64,000 nt of DNA from Ruegeria sp. HKCCD4315 (GTDB taxonomy: Bacteria > Pseudomonadota > Alphaproteobacteria > Rhodobacterales > Rhodobacteraceae): NCBI RefSeq assembly GCF_013112245.1, contig NZ_WVRN01000001.1, positions 3,290,501-3,354,500 of the forward strand. The letters are read 5' to 3'. Position 1 is the first letter of the stretch, and every line of letters begins with the position of its first letter. The position numbers were made by a program, and so were the translations under genes. Shown here one piece after another: positions 27,769-37,042 of this stretch. Below the pieces are notes generated by a model. That model did not search any database. It was not told the origin of the DNA and saw only the letters and a list, made by a program, of their open reading frames with translations.

Positions 27769-28377
27769 TTAGCCCTGAGGGCGGGTGGCCACCATGCTGG
27801 GCCGCTCGCCAAACTCCGCAAACCACTTGGCAAGCGCGTCATTGCCCTTGCGCCACCCCCGCGCATCGTGGCGCAGATCCAGATAGCCCAGCGCACAGCC
27901 GACGGCGACCTGCCCCATATCCAACGGGCCCGACAAATGCGCCATCCACCGTTGGTTCAGTACAGCACAGGCCCGTTCAATCTTGACCCACTGCGATTCA
28001 ATCCAGGCATCCCACTTTTTGTCGTCGGGACGCAGGCGGTCTTCGTAAGTCATCAAAAGGGCTGCATCCAGAATGCCGTCAGCAAGCGCTTCGAGTGTCA
28101 GAACATCCCAGCGACCTGCGCCCTCGGGATAAAGCTTTCCACCAGCACGGGCATCCAGAAACGCACAGATTACCCGGCTGTCGAACAAGGTAGGCCCGTC
28201 CGGGCGCTCCAGCGCTGGAACTTTTGTCAACGGTGCTTTGCTAACCAGTGGCTCAGCCGGTGAGATCGGTGTTCCGGCCACTGTCTCCAGCTCAACATCT
28301 TCAAGCTGATCTGTTTCATGCAGCAATACCATGACTTTGCGAACATAGGGCGAGGTCAGACTGTGGTAGAGTTTCAT
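27769..28377 (-). CDS. glutathione S-transferase family protein
   Basis: Protein of 202 residues. The N-terminal thioredoxin-like domain begins MKLYHSLTSPYVRKVMVLLHE, with SPYVRK at the usual GSH/active-site position, then KVPALERPDGPTLFDSRVI including the cis-Pro and the DS(R) glutathione contact. The C-terminal helical domain has ADGILDAALL. Start at 28377 follows GGGAG; the longer frame starts at 28434. Substrate unknown. It converges with the cytochrome c2 gene. Confidence 0.92.
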   Translation of the reverse strand: MKLYHSLTSPYVRKVMVLLHETDQLEDVELETVAGTPISPAEPLVSKAPLTKVPALERPDGPTLFDSRVICAFLDARAGGKLYPEGAGRWDVLTLEALADGILDAALLMTYEDRLRPDDKKWDAWIESQWVKIERACAVLNQRWMAHLSGPLDMGQVAVGCALGYLDLRHDARGWRKGNDALAKWFAEFGERPSMVATRPQG

Positions 28378-28447
28378 CGGCAGGCTCCCTGTTTGTGCCG
28401 ACCTTACAGGAGGTCCACAAAAACGAAAGCCCACACTTCGCCGACGG

Positions 28448-29062
28448 CTAGGCGTTGCGCATCAACTCTTGCAGAACACTCAATTCGGACCCGATCCCCG
28501 ACGACGCAACCTGTTCAGACGCCCGCAAGCGCACATCATCAGGCTTGTTCTGGCTTAACTTCCATGTGCCCTGAACATCCTCGACCTGTATTCGGCACGG
28601 CACGATCATCCGCATCATTTTGGTCAGAGCCTCGTCTGACATCTTTGCCGTATCCCACGGAGGCTTTGGTTGCAGGCGCTCTTCATAGAAGGCTGATTGC
28701 CGGTTCAACAGATCCAACAGCTCCTCCTGCGGGCGCAGCTCCAGCTGCCCGGTCAAATGCACGGCCACATAATTCCAGGTTGGCACCTGATCCTCGACCT
28801 CGTACCAATCCGGCGAGATATACCCATCCGGCCCCTGCACCGCGATCTTCATCGCTTTCGGCGTTCCCAAGGCGCGCACGATGGGATTTGAGCGGACAAG
28901 ATGCAGTTCAGCCACCAGACCATCTTCGGACAGAAGAAACGGCACATGGCTCAACAGCGGGGCACCATCTGTCGACAAGGCCAAAACGCCGAATCCTCGT
29001 TCACGTGCATACGCAATATGGCGCGTGCGGTCGTCGGCGCGAAAGGCGGGGTTCGGGTGCAT
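28448..29062 (-). CDS. PaiB-like FMN-binding protein
   Basis: Protein of 204 residues. PaiB-family signatures are MHPNPAFR at the start, LSHVPFLL, HLVRSNPI, a split-barrel flavin fold with GPDGYISPDWYE, and PTWNYVAVHLTG. The C-terminal WKLSQNKP is also conserved. Members bind FMN, and the Bacillus relative was described as a negative regulator of sporulation and degradative enzymes. In proteobacteria the role is open. The start at 29062 has an AGGAGG site. It is divergent from the FMN riboswitch and ribH2. Confidence 0.9.
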   Translation of the reverse strand: MHPNPAFRADDRTRHIAYARERGFGVLALSTDGAPLLSHVPFLLSEDGLVAELHLVRSNPIVRALGTPKAMKIAVQGPDGYISPDWYEVEDQVPTWNYVAVHLTGQLELRPQEELLDLLNRQSAFYEERLQPKPPWDTAKMSDEALTKMMRMIVPCRIQVEDVQGTWKLSQNKPDDVRLRASEQVASSGIGSELSVLQELMRNA

Positions 29063-29117
29063 GGCGGTCCTCCTGCCAAATCTCTTGCAGACCAGACCCA
29101 AGATATGCAAGGTCCGT

Positions 29118-29314
29118 CTTGTTCTCAGGGCGGGGCGGAATTCCCCACCGGCGGTATGCGGGCGACGACCCGTAAGCCCGCGAGCGGCCCAGACGTGTCC
29201 ACGATCCGAAGAGCGGCAACCGGTTTTCGGACAAAGTGTGGAAGCGCCAAAGGGTGTCAAGCAGATCTGGTGAGAGGCCAGAGCCGACGGTTACAGTCCG
29301 GATGAAAGAGAACG
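29118..29314 (+). ncRNA. FMN riboswitch (RFN element)
   Basis: The hallmark conserved blocks are present in order: TGTTCTCAGGGCGGGG, then TTCCCCACCGGCGGTATG, AAGCCCGCGAGCG, CAGATCTGGTGAGAGGCCAG, then AGCCGACGGTTACAGTCCGGATGAAAGAGAACG closing P1 (given here in segments). It lies 75 bp before the ribH2 ATG and should reduce expression when FMN is high. A short hairpin between it and the start codon could be the expression platform (CGCCGGCAATCGGCG). Confidence 0.95.
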
Positions 29315-29388
29315 TGCAACACGCCGGCAATCGGCGTGCTTGCCCGTGATCGCCTTGGGTGACGTGTCTGTTGCGAAAGGAGATCATA

Positions 29389-29829
29389 ATGACACACACC
29401 CGCTATGCTTTTGTCAAAGCCAAATGGCACTCCGACATCGTCGACCGCGCGCTTGACGGCTTCCTCGAACTCATCCCCGCCGATCAGGTCGATGTCTTCG
29501 ACGTTCCCGGCGCGTTCGAAATGCCTCTGTTGGCCCGCGACTTGGCCCAAACCGGCAAATACGCCGCCGTAGCGTGCGCCGCCTTTGTTGTGGATGGCGG
29601 CATCTACCGCCACGATTTCGTCGCGCAGGCCGTGGTTGATGGCCTGATGCGCGCCGGACTGGACACAGGCGTTCCTGTCCTGTCGGTCTCGCTGACACCG
29701 CACCAGTATCAGGAAACCGACCACCACAACGCGATCTACCGCGACCATTTCGTTCAGAAAGGGCGCGAAGCGGCTCAGGCCGCACTGATGATCACGGATA
29801 CCCGCGAGAAAGTCGCGCAGGCCGCCTAA
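29389..29829 (+). CDS. ribH2: 6,7-dimethyl-8-ribityllumazine synthase, RibH2 type
   Basis: Protein of 146 residues. It condenses the butanone phosphate with the aminouracil to give lumazine, the step before riboflavin. Family features: the opening RYAFVKAKWHSDIVDRAL, VPGAFEMPLLARDL and VSLTPHQYQETDHHN. HDFVAQAVVDGLMRAGLDTGVPV is characteristic of the shorter type-II enzyme known from Brucella and Mesorhizobium. AAGGAG precedes the ATG at 29389. It is controlled by the upstream FMN riboswitch and stands apart from any ribBDE genes. Confidence 0.93.
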   Translation: MTHTRYAFVKAKWHSDIVDRALDGFLELIPADQVDVFDVPGAFEMPLLARDLAQTGKYAAVACAAFVVDGGIYRHDFVAQAVVDGLMRAGLDTGVPVLSVSLTPHQYQETDHHNAIYRDHFVQKGREAAQAALMITDTREKVAQAA

Positions 29830-29857
29830 GCTTCATCTTTTCAAAAATACTCAAATG

Positions 29858-29878
29858 CGCCGCCCACCGGGCGGCGTT
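29858..29878 (+). terminator. intrinsic-type terminator after ribH2
   Basis: 8-bp stem CGCCGCCC/GGGCGGCG with an ACC loop, followed by only two T residues. It separates ribH2 from aroC. Strong stem, weak T-tract. Confidence 0.5.
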
Positions 29879-29954
29879 CACGTCATCAAAGACCAAATCC
29901 GCTTGAGGCCGGGGGCCTTGCCCGCTAATCACAACCCGCAAAGGAGCACGCCCC

Positions 29955-31055
29955 ATGTCGATGAACAGCTTTGGACACCTCTTCCGCGTCACCACCTGGG
30001 GCGAAAGCCATGGTCCCGCATTAGGCGCGACGGTCGACGGCTGCCCTCCGGGCGTTCAAATCGACGAAGCCATGATTCAGTACTGGCTAGACAAGCGCAA
30101 ACCGGGTCAGAACAAATTCACCACTCAACGGCGGGAACCGGATCAGGTAAAGATCCTGTCCGGCGTGTTCGAAGGCCAGACCACCGGCACACCGGTGCAG
30201 TTGATGATCGAGAATACCGATCAGCGGTCAAAAGACTACGGCGATATCATGGACAAGTTCCGTCCCGGCCACGCCGATATCACCTATTGGCAGAAATACG
30301 GCATCCGCGACTATCGAGGTGGCGGGCGCAGCTCGGCGCGGGAAACCGCATCGCGTGTTGCTGCCGGAGGGCTGGCGCGAGAGGCGATCAAACAGATCGC
30401 GCCGAATGTACAAGTCACCGGTTATATGACGCAAATCGGACCGCACAAAATCAACCGTGCGAACTTTGACTGGTCTCAGATCGAAAAGAACCCGTTCTGG
30501 ACACCCGATGCGCAAGCTGCCGAAGACTGGGCCGCGTATCTGGACGATCTGCGCAAGTCCGGCAACTCGGTCGGTGCGGTCGTTGAAGTCGTCGCGCGCG
30601 GTGTTCCAGCAGGAATCGGAGCGCCCGTATACGCCAAGTTAGACACTGATCTGGCCGCTTCGATGATGTCTATCAACGCCGTCAAAGGTGTCGAAATTGG
30701 CGAAGGCATGGCGGCCGCTGAACTGACCGGCGAAGCCAACGCGGATGAGATCTTCATGGGCCAGAACGGCCCGCAATACAGCTCGAATCATGCCGGTGGC
30801 ATTCTGGGTGGTATCTCGACCGGGCAAGACATCGTTGTGCGCTTTGCCGTGAAGCCTACGTCGTCGATCCTGACCACACGCAAGACGATCACCAAGTCAG
30901 GCGAAGAGACCGAGATCATCACCAAAGGCCGCCACGACCCCTGCGTCGGCATCCGCGCCGTTCCGGTTGGCGAGGCGATGATGGCCTGCGTGATCCTCGA
31001 CCACCTGCTTCTGCATCGCGGTCAGATCGGAGAGAACCGTGGACGGATCGGCTGA
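29955..31055 (+). CDS. aroC: chorismate synthase
   Basis: Protein of 366 residues. It makes chorismate from EPSP, the last shikimate step, using reduced FMN. All three family signatures are visible: [18 protein letters not shown], then [24 protein letters not shown] and the C-terminal [23 protein letters not shown] lies upstream of ATG 29955. The next gene's GTG start lies inside its end, so the pair is coupled. Confidence 0.97.
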   Translation: MSMNSFGHLFRVTTWGESHGPALGATVDGCPPGVQIDEAMIQYWLDKRKPGQNKFTTQRREPDQVKILSGVFEGQTTGTPVQLMIENTDQRSKDYGDIMDKFRPGHADITYWQKYGIRDYRGGGRSSARETASRVAAGGLAREAIKQIAPNVQVTGYMTQIGPHKINRANFDWSQIEKNPFWTPDAQAAEDWAAYLDDLRKSGNSVGAVVEVVARGVPAGIGAPVYAKLDTDLAASMMSINAVKGVEIGEGMAAAELTGEANADEIFMGQNGPQYSSNHAGGILGGISTGQDIVVRFAVKPTSSILTTRKTITKSGEETEIITKGRHDPCVGIRAVPVGEAMMACVILDHLLLHRGQIGENRGRIG

Positions 31056-31701
31056 TCTGCGCACGCGCTTGCGTGCGGTGGTCGCGCATCGCATGGAAAC
31101 GGATCCGGCTCATGATCTGGCCCATCTGGATCGGGTCTGGACCAACGCTCAGGCCATCGCGGATGATCAAACCGATATGTCCGTGCTGCTGGCCGCAAGT
31201 TATCTGCATGATCTGGTAAATCTGCCAAAGGATGATCCAGACCGGCATCTGGCATCTCGCAAATCCGCAGTGGAATCAGAGCCTATTCTGAAGGGTTTGG
31301 GGTATAACTCGAACCAGGTTCGAGCCATCCAGCACGCAATTGAAGCCCATAGTTTCTCGGCCAATATTGCTCCAAAAACGGCCGAGGCACGCATCCTGCG
31401 CGATGCGGATCGGCTTGATGCTTTGGGCGCCATAGGCATCGCACGCAACTTTTCCGTTTCAGGTGCTTTGGGGCGCACTTTGTATGACGCGGCAGATCCC
31501 TTTGCCCAAAACCGGCCTTTGGACGACCTGCATTTCTCACTCGACCATTGGAAAGTCAAACTGCTGAGGCTGCCGGGCGACATGCTGACACAGACCGGCA
31601 GACAGATTGCGGAACAACGCACCGCACGTATGATCCGTTTTCTCGAAGAATTCGCCGAGGAAATCGGCGATTCTCTGCCTCAATCCTGGGTGAACGACTA
31701 A
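31039..31701 (+). CDS. HD-domain phosphohydrolase
   Basis: Protein of 220 residues beginning with GTG at 31039, 17 bp inside aroC. Metal-binding HD residues are present: H in HDLAHLDRV, the doublet in YLHDLVNLP, a later H in AIEAHSFS and D in [15 protein letters not shown]. The pattern with a [12 protein letters not shown] helix is that of the YedJ-like HD hydrolases. Substrate unknown; a phosphomonoester or nucleotide is likely for the family. Confidence 0.88.
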   Translation: MDGSADLRTRLRAVVAHRMETDPAHDLAHLDRVWTNAQAIADDQTDMSVLLAASYLHDLVNLPKDDPDRHLASRKSAVESEPILKGLGYNSNQVRAIQHAIEAHSFSANIAPKTAEARILRDADRLDALGAIGIARNFSVSGALGRTLYDAADPFAQNRPLDDLHFSLDHWKVKLLRLPGDMLTQTGRQIAEQRTARMIRFLEEFAEEIGDSLPQSWVND

Positions 31702-31746
31702 ACCCACCCGTTGATCTTTGTCCGCCAAAGGCGCAGGTTCGCGCCG

Positions 31747-32682
31747 ATGACAAAACCCTTAACATCGCATCGACCTCTGCTGGCTGTGACGCTGAAACTG
31801 GGCGCGCTGTTCCTGTTCACGTCGATGTCCGCCTTGGTCAAAGCTTTATCGGATGAATTCCCACCGGGCCAATTGGTGTTCTTCCGGTCCCTGTTCGCGA
31901 TTCCCGTCATCATCCTCTGGCTCATCGCGCGCGGTGAGTTGTCCAAGGGCTTTGTGGTCAAGAAACCCATGGGCCATTTCTGGCGCGGTGTTCTGGGCAC
32001 CAGCGCCATGGGGCTTACCTTTACCGGCCTAAGCCTGCTGCCCCTGCCCGAGGTGACGGCAATAGGCTATGCCACACCGATCTTCACCCTGATTCTGGCC
32101 GCCGTGATGCTGGGCGAACGCATTCGTCTGATCCGTATCGGCGCGGTGGCGCTTGGTCTGCTGGGGGTCCTGATCATGATTTGGCCACGCTTGGGCAGCA
32201 CCGAGATGGAGGTTGCGGCCACCATTGGTGCGCTATGCGTTTTGGGCGCTACTGTCGCGCGCGCCTTTGTTCAGATCCATATCCGACAACTGGTCAAGGT
32301 TGATCACCCAGCTGCCATCGTCTTCTATTTCTCGATGACTGCGACGCTGCTATCGGCGCTGACTGCGTTCTGGGGATGGTCGATGCCAACGCTGAATCAG
32401 GCTCTAATACTGATTATGATGGGCCTGATCGGCGGGGTTGCGCAGATTTTGGTGACGTCCTCTTATCGCTTTGGTCAGGCTTCGATGCTGGCACCTTATG
32501 ACTACGCGACCATGCTGTTTGCGATTGTGATTGGCTATGTCTGGTTCGACGAACTGCCAACGCTTGCAATCCTGATTGGGGCCGCTTTGGTCATCGCAGG
32601 CAATGTCGTTGTAATCTGGCGCGAACACCAGTTGGGGCTCGAGCGGGGCAAAGCCCGGTCGGTCACAGACCCCAAAGCGTGA
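31747..32682 (+). CDS. DMT superfamily transporter, EamA family
   Basis: Protein of 311 residues with ten predicted helices in two EamA repeats. Characteristic pieces are PPGQLVFFRSLFAIPVIILW, LPEVTAIGYATPIFTLILA ahead of GERIRLIRIGAVALGLLGVL, and in repeat 2 FDELPTLAILIGAALVIAGN. The start at 31747 is the Met that gives a short cytoplasmic lead; the frame itself opens at a TTG at 31711. Substrate unknown. It is paralogous in family to the protein at 9238-10176. Confidence 0.9.
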   Translation: MTKPLTSHRPLLAVTLKLGALFLFTSMSALVKALSDEFPPGQLVFFRSLFAIPVIILWLIARGELSKGFVVKKPMGHFWRGVLGTSAMGLTFTGLSLLPLPEVTAIGYATPIFTLILAAVMLGERIRLIRIGAVALGLLGVLIMIWPRLGSTEMEVAATIGALCVLGATVARAFVQIHIRQLVKVDHPAAIVFYFSMTATLLSALTAFWGWSMPTLNQALILIMMGLIGGVAQILVTSSYRFGQASMLAPYDYATMLFAIVIGYVWFDELPTLAILIGAALVIAGNVVVIWREHQLGLERGKARSVTDPKA

Positions 32683-32738
32683 CTTTACCTTTTGTAATCT
32701 TCCCCTAGTTTGGGCCGGACAATCAAAGAGGTTCCCCC

Positions 32739-33338
32739 ATGAGCGAAGCGCAGGATCACAAGGAAAAGATGCAGCAGGTGCAGGCCAAGCACCGCAAGAA
32801 AGTGTCCGAGGCAGTGGATCCCGGTCGCGGTCTGGTTCTGATCAACACCGGCAAGGGCAAAGGTAAATCCTCGGCCGCTTTTGGCGTGGTCATACGCGCC
32901 CTGGGCTGGGGTCAGAAAGTCGCCGTGGTGCAGTTCATCAAGGGCAAGTGGAAAACAGGCGAGCGTCGTTTCTTCGAAGAACGCGATCTGGTGACATGGC
33001 ACACGATGGGCGAAGGTTTCACCTGGGACACGCAAGATCGCGAACGCGACATCGCTGCCGCAAACGCCGCCTTCGACAAGGCGCGCGCCCTGATGTCCAG
33101 CGGCGAATACGATCTAGTCGTTCTGGACGAGATCAACATTGCCTTGCGGTACGAGTATCTATCAGTTGAGCAAGTCATCGACGGCCTGAACGCGCGTTCG
33201 GACAAAACCAGTGTATTTCTGACGGGCCGCGACGCGCCCCAAGCCCTGCGTGACTATGCCGATCTTGTGACCGAAATGACTGAGGAAAAGCACCCTTTCC
33301 AAACGGGGATCAAGGCCCAGCGCGGCGTGGATTTTTGA
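32739..33338 (+). CDS. cobO: cob(I)yrinic acid a,c-diamide adenosyltransferase
   Basis: Protein of 199 residues. P-loop NTGKGKGKSSAAFG sits near residue 38. VVLDEINIALRY and VFLTGRDAPQALRDYADLVTEM are CobO/BtuR signatures. It transfers the adenosyl group to the corrinoid cobalt during cobalamin synthesis or salvage. No other cob gene or cobalamin riboswitch is visible nearby. The N-terminal KEKMQQVQAKHRKKV segment is typical of the CobO type. Confidence 0.95.
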   Translation: MSEAQDHKEKMQQVQAKHRKKVSEAVDPGRGLVLINTGKGKGKSSAAFGVVIRALGWGQKVAVVQFIKGKWKTGERRFFEERDLVTWHTMGEGFTWDTQDRERDIAAANAAFDKARALMSSGEYDLVVLDEINIALRYEYLSVEQVIDGLNARSDKTSVFLTGRDAPQALRDYADLVTEMTEEKHPFQTGIKAQRGVDF

Positions 33339-33348
33339 CCCTTTTTTA

Positions 33349-33370
33349 ACGTAGGCCCGTTGGCCTGCGT
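33349..33370. terminator. stem-loop after cobO
   Basis: ACGTAGGCC/GGCCTGCGT pairs over 9 bp with one G-T, loop CGTT. It lies between convergent cobO and the Cys-rich small gene. No downstream T-run on either strand, so the terminator function is tentative. Confidence 0.4.
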
Positions 33371-33373
33371 CAC

Positions 33374-33592
33374 TCAGCCAAAACGGCTCAGGGTCGCTTC
33401 AACAATCTCTCGAAGCGAGGCGCGTGGGGTAAGATCGTTAGGTTTTGATCTTACAGGCTGCATCGCTTCGGTTTGTTTACGGCGCGGCTTTCGACAGTCG
33501 ACATAGGCGCAATAGTCACTGTCGCAACAAGTGCATCCACATGCAGCCAACGCATCATGGCGTGCCATAATTTCATCTAGCGACTCGCTCAT
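33374..33592 (-). CDS. small Cys-rich hypothetical protein
   Basis: Protein of 72 residues. Cys cluster CGCTCCDSDYCAYVDCRK near residues 18-34 (six Cys in 17 residues) suggests metal binding. The rest is basic then helical (LREIVEATLSRFG). GAGG lies 5-8 bases before the ATG. No family recognised. Confidence 0.6.
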   Translation of the reverse strand: MSESLDEIMARHDALAACGCTCCDSDYCAYVDCRKPRRKQTEAMQPVRSKPNDLTPRASLREIVEATLSRFG

Positions 33593-33752
33593 TTCAGCCT
33601 CGTTCTGTTTAGGCAGATTCGTTTCCGGAGCGGCGGCAAGCTATCACCAAAGTCATGCTAAACCTGCAAACCGCCCCGAAACCATAAGCTTGATGGTACA
33701 CCATCTGGCGTTGAGCATAATCTGACTATTTAAGTCGGGATTTTCAAGCCCT

Positions 33753-33779
33753 AAAACACCCCGAGGATTTCTCGGGGTG
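33753..33779 (-). terminator. intrinsic terminator of phoD
   Basis: Perfect 9-bp stem CACCCCGAG/CTCGGGGTG with a 5-nt loop. On the minus strand the stem is followed by TTTT. It lies 21 bp after the phoD stop. Confidence 0.85.
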
Positions 33780-33800
33780 CACACACGCCCTTATAAAAAA

Positions 33801-35369
33801 TCAGAGCGCGCGATTCTGCGGGTCCAACGTAACCGACCAGAGCTCGGTATCTGCCCGGTCCATCAGCCGAACCGTCATCTGTTCGGTCGCGCCGTCAATG
33901 TCCACCAGACCAAAGAACTGCAGACCTTCGCTGGGCGGAAGGTTTACCCCCTGCCCTTCGGCGGGCGCTTTGACGTATTTGACCTCAGGTCCGAAGGTGC
34001 CGTCCAGGGTGTTTGGACCAAATGTCCCTGCGTGCAGCGGGCCTGAAACAAACTCCCAAAACGGTTCAAAATCCTGGAATTGTGCTTTGTTAGGGTCATA
34101 GTAGTGCGCAGCGGTGTAGTGGACATCCGCGGTGAACCAGACCGTGTTGGTGATGCCAGCCGTTTTGATGAAACGCAGCAGGTCCGCGATCTCCAACTCA
34201 CGCCCCTTGGCCGGCCCGCTATCGCCGTTCGAAATTGCCTCTACTCCGGCCTGTTCCTTCCAGTTGTCCCAGACGATCAACCCGATTGGCATGTCCGAGG
34301 CGATCACCTTCCAGGTCGCTTGAGATCCTGCCAGCTCTTGCTTGAGCCATGCCAGTTGTTCCGCGCCCAGAATGCGGGACTGATCCGTGATTTCATCCTC
34401 CATCGACGGGCCGTTCGGTCCACGATAACTGCGCAGGTCCAGGAAGAAGACGTCCAGCATCGGACCATAGGAAATCTTGCGATACACACGACCTGGCTCT
34501 GCCGGCGTAATGCGCAACGGTGTCATTTCGTGGAAAGCACGTCCGGCGCGGGACTGAAGAACATGCACCGACTTCTCGGTATATCGGTCGTCTGAAATCA
34601 GGTCTTTCGCATCGGACCAGTTGTTCACAACCTCATGGTCATCCCACTGGAAAAAGGTCGGACAAACGGCGTTCATGGCCCGCACATGCTCGTCCATCAT
34701 GTTGTATTTCCACTGGGCACGGAACTCGTCCAGTGTTTCGGCCACCTTGCGTTTCTCGTCGATCAGGGTTGTGTTCTTCCAGATCAATTGGCCGTCTTTT
34801 TCGACCTCATCCTGCATAGGACCGTCGGCATAGACGGTGTCACCGGAATGTATGAAGAAGTCCGGCTTGTGCTGCGCCATGGTCGCGTAGGTGCGCATAC
34901 CTTCGTCATCAATACCCCATCCCTGACCGGCGGTGTCACCTGACCAGGCAAACCGAATGTTGCGGCGCGAGGTCGGTGCAGTGCGGAATTGGCCAATAAT
35001 AGGCTCTGATATTGTGTTGATGTCACTCAGATCGGCAGCAACGAACCGGTAGAAAATGTCCTGATCCGATGGCAGCCCCTCGACCAGACGTTTGACAGCA
35101 AAATCGCTGTTGGGGATGGCATCCATCGGCGGGAGTGTGCGGGCATCTGCGAAGCTTTCTGTGGTTGATACTTCCATCATCACGCGAGAGGGGCGATCCG
35201 TGCGGGTCCAGATCATGCCCGATGTCGTATCGACGTCACCGGACTGAACGCCGTGTGTGAACACGGGGCGCGATCCGGCGCGGCTGATGGCTGGCATGGC
35301 CAGTGAAGCGGCAAAGGCGGTGCTGCCCGCCAGAAACGAACGACGGTTTGGGCGTAGGATCTTGGTCAT
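33801..35369 (-). CDS. phoD: PhoD-type alkaline phosphatase/phosphodiesterase
   Basis: Protein of 522 residues with a twin-arginine signal (NRRSFLAGSTAFAASLAMPA), so export is folded, probably with its metals. PhoD family features: FTHGVQSGDVDTTSGMIWTR, FAWSGDTAGQGWG, HSGDTVYADGPM, WDDHEVVNNWS and the later VWFTADVHYTAAHYYDP. These supply Fe/Ca ligands in known PhoD proteins. It releases phosphate from mono- and diesters in the periplasm. The ATG at 35369 begins exactly at the Tat peptide. No Pho box was identified. Confidence 0.93.
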   Translation of the reverse strand: MTKILRPNRRSFLAGSTAFAASLAMPAISRAGSRPVFTHGVQSGDVDTTSGMIWTRTDRPSRVMMEVSTTESFADARTLPPMDAIPNSDFAVKRLVEGLPSDQDIFYRFVAADLSDINTISEPIIGQFRTAPTSRRNIRFAWSGDTAGQGWGIDDEGMRTYATMAQHKPDFFIHSGDTVYADGPMQDEVEKDGQLIWKNTTLIDEKRKVAETLDEFRAQWKYNMMDEHVRAMNAVCPTFFQWDDHEVVNNWSDAKDLISDDRYTEKSVHVLQSRAGRAFHEMTPLRITPAEPGRVYRKISYGPMLDVFFLDLRSYRGPNGPSMEDEITDQSRILGAEQLAWLKQELAGSQATWKVIASDMPIGLIVWDNWKEQAGVEAISNGDSGPAKGRELEIADLLRFIKTAGITNTVWFTADVHYTAAHYYDPNKAQFQDFEPFWEFVSGPLHAGTFGPNTLDGTFGPEVKYVKAPAEGQGVNLPPSEGLQFFGLVDIDGATEQMTVRLMDRADTELWSVTLDPQNRAL

Positions 35370-35506
35370 AGTGAGGCTCTCCTGTCTGGTGATCGATTCT
35401 CCGACCACGCGATTGGTGCGCCGATATGAGCCGCCAGTTTGTAAAACCCGCGGCTCAGTTTCTTGACAGTATCATGATGATACCATGACAGATGTGGATA
35501 ACGTCG

Positions 35507-35872
35507 TCAGGCAGCGACGTCCTGCTCGGGCGCGCTGAGCGAGATGACAAGCACCACAGCCGCACCGTTCAACCAGTAAAACGCCGCATCCATACCCGTG
35601 AAACCAAAGATACTGGGTGCAAACAGAAAGGTGACGCCAACCAGCAAGTCCACCGCCAGATGAAACCTGTAGGGTAGAACCCGCCAGATCCCCAGATGGT
35701 GATCGGTCAGAACTGTCAGAACAAAGGCGGCCACCCCGGTTGCAACAGACAACCACAGGGCCAGCGGATTGGACTGACCCAGCCCCAGAAGGAACGGCAA
35801 GGTCATCAGGGCAACGGCGACCGGGTAATCCAGATACGCGTGGACAGAACGTGTAACAAAACGAAGGGACAT
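35507..35872 (-). CDS. small four-helix membrane protein (SPW-repeat-like)
   Basis: Protein of 121 residues, predicted four helices: about 17-32, 36-58, 71-85 and 90-110. The order LDYPVAVALMTLPFLLGL, then TDHHLGIWRVLPYRFHLAVDLLVGVTFLFAPSIFGF and AAFYWLNGAAVVLVISL resembles SPW-repeat family membrane proteins. Function unknown. It follows the AraC regulator gene on the same strand after 111 bp and may be its target. Confidence 0.7.
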   Translation of the reverse strand: MSLRFVTRSVHAYLDYPVAVALMTLPFLLGLGQSNPLALWLSVATGVAAFVLTVLTDHHLGIWRVLPYRFHLAVDLLVGVTFLFAPSIFGFTGMDAAFYWLNGAAVVLVISLSAPEQDVAA

Positions 35873-35983
35873 AAGGTTTTCCTTTCCTCAACCAGTGATG
35901 AAAGGAAGCTAATCTGGTGATCCCGAACGCTGAATTCCTGACCGTTTCTGATTTCATGCAGATCGTTCGTAAATTTTGGTGTA

Positions 35984-36934
35984 TCAGTGCATCGCCCTGT
36001 ATGCAGCCGGTGAAAGACCAACCTGCTTTTTGAAGACTCGCGAGAACGCGGCTTCCGAGGCGTATCCGACTTCTGCTGCGGCATCAGCCACGTTCCAGCG
36101 TGCCTCGGTCAGACCATGGCAGGCGATCTGCATCCGCCAGTCTGTGAGATATTGCATCGGCGTCGTTCCCATTTTCTCGGCAAAAAGCTGAGCAAAGGCA
36201 GTGCGTGACATACCGGACTCTCGCGCCAAAGATGCGACGCTCCAATCCTCAGCCGGGGCTTGATGGAACGCGGTCAACGCCCGCGAGATGCGCAGATCGG
36301 CAAACCCGGCCAAAGCTGAATCCTGCGGACTCTGACGTTCCAGATAGACCCGAATTGCCTGCGCGAACAGCACCTCGGACAATTTCATCGCGATCAGGTC
36401 GCCGCCAATTTTCGCGCCCGAGACCTCGGAACCGATCATTCGCAGGGTCGATTCCATCCAGGCCCCGGACTCCTCTCCGTAGTTTTCGATCAGGATGTAG
36501 GGCGGCAGACGGTCGATCAGCATATGCCCAGTGCCCTGCCGTCCGGCTGGACCCGTGAAGGAAAAGTGACCGCAGATCAACTGCGTATCGCGTTCGTCGT
36601 CAGGACCGCCGTAAACCAGCACACCATCGCCTGTGTAGCCTGCCACCTCGAGCACCTGTTCCAAAGGCAACGCGTCCAATGGCTTGACCTCGGCACAGAG
36701 CAACGCGTGCGGCGCACCGTGGGGAATCAGGATCAAGTCACCCTGCCGCAGCCTAAGTGTCTCGCCAGTCGTCGAGACATGCACTTTAAGCTCACCGCGC
36801 TGCACGAAATGAAACCGCGCCACGTTTTCGTAGCCCGGCACCTGAATGCCGAAGGGCGGTGTGAACGATGTGCGGAAGTAAAACGTGCCACGCAGGGACA
36901 GACGCGTGAGAATATCGCTGAGAAGATCTAACAT
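35984..36934 (-). CDS. AraC family transcriptional regulator with cupin domain
   Basis: Protein of 316 residues. The N-terminal half is a cupin-like sensor (FHFVQRGELKVHVSTTGETLRLRQGDLILIPHGAPH, shown here only for its Gly/His pattern). The C-terminal 100 residues hold two HTHs: WSVASLARESGMSRTAFAQLF and WNVADAAAEVGYASEAAFSR. The ligand is unknown. It probably controls itself and the membrane-protein gene downstream. Confidence 0.9.
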   Translation of the reverse strand: MLDLLSDILTRLSLRGTFYFRTSFTPPFGIQVPGYENVARFHFVQRGELKVHVSTTGETLRLRQGDLILIPHGAPHALLCAEVKPLDALPLEQVLEVAGYTGDGVLVYGGPDDERDTQLICGHFSFTGPAGRQGTGHMLIDRLPPYILIENYGEESGAWMESTLRMIGSEVSGAKIGGDLIAMKLSEVLFAQAIRVYLERQSPQDSALAGFADLRISRALTAFHQAPAEDWSVASLARESGMSRTAFAQLFAEKMGTTPMQYLTDWRMQIACHGLTEARWNVADAAAEVGYASEAAFSRVFKKQVGLSPAAYRAMH

Positions 36935-37012
36935 GCGCGAAAGATACGCAACATGTGCAGATCGTCCAGCCTACAGGACGATTTGCACGAAGTTGTGCAC
37001 GTTCTGCACAGA

Positions 37013-37036
37013 AAACCCCCGCCGAAGCGGGGGTTT
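37013..37036 (-). terminator. intrinsic terminator of ilvE
   Basis: 10-bp stem AAACCCCCGC/GCGGGGGTTT with a CGAA loop, followed on the minus strand by TTTT. It begins 6 bp after the ilvE stop. The stem sequence is identical to that of the terminator at 24044-24074. Confidence 0.88.
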
Positions 37037-37042
37037 AAAAGC

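Noticed and set aside
32685..32738. Possible cobalamin riboswitch before cobO
   Set aside because: Only 56 bp separate cobO from the preceding gene and no B12-box sequence is visible.
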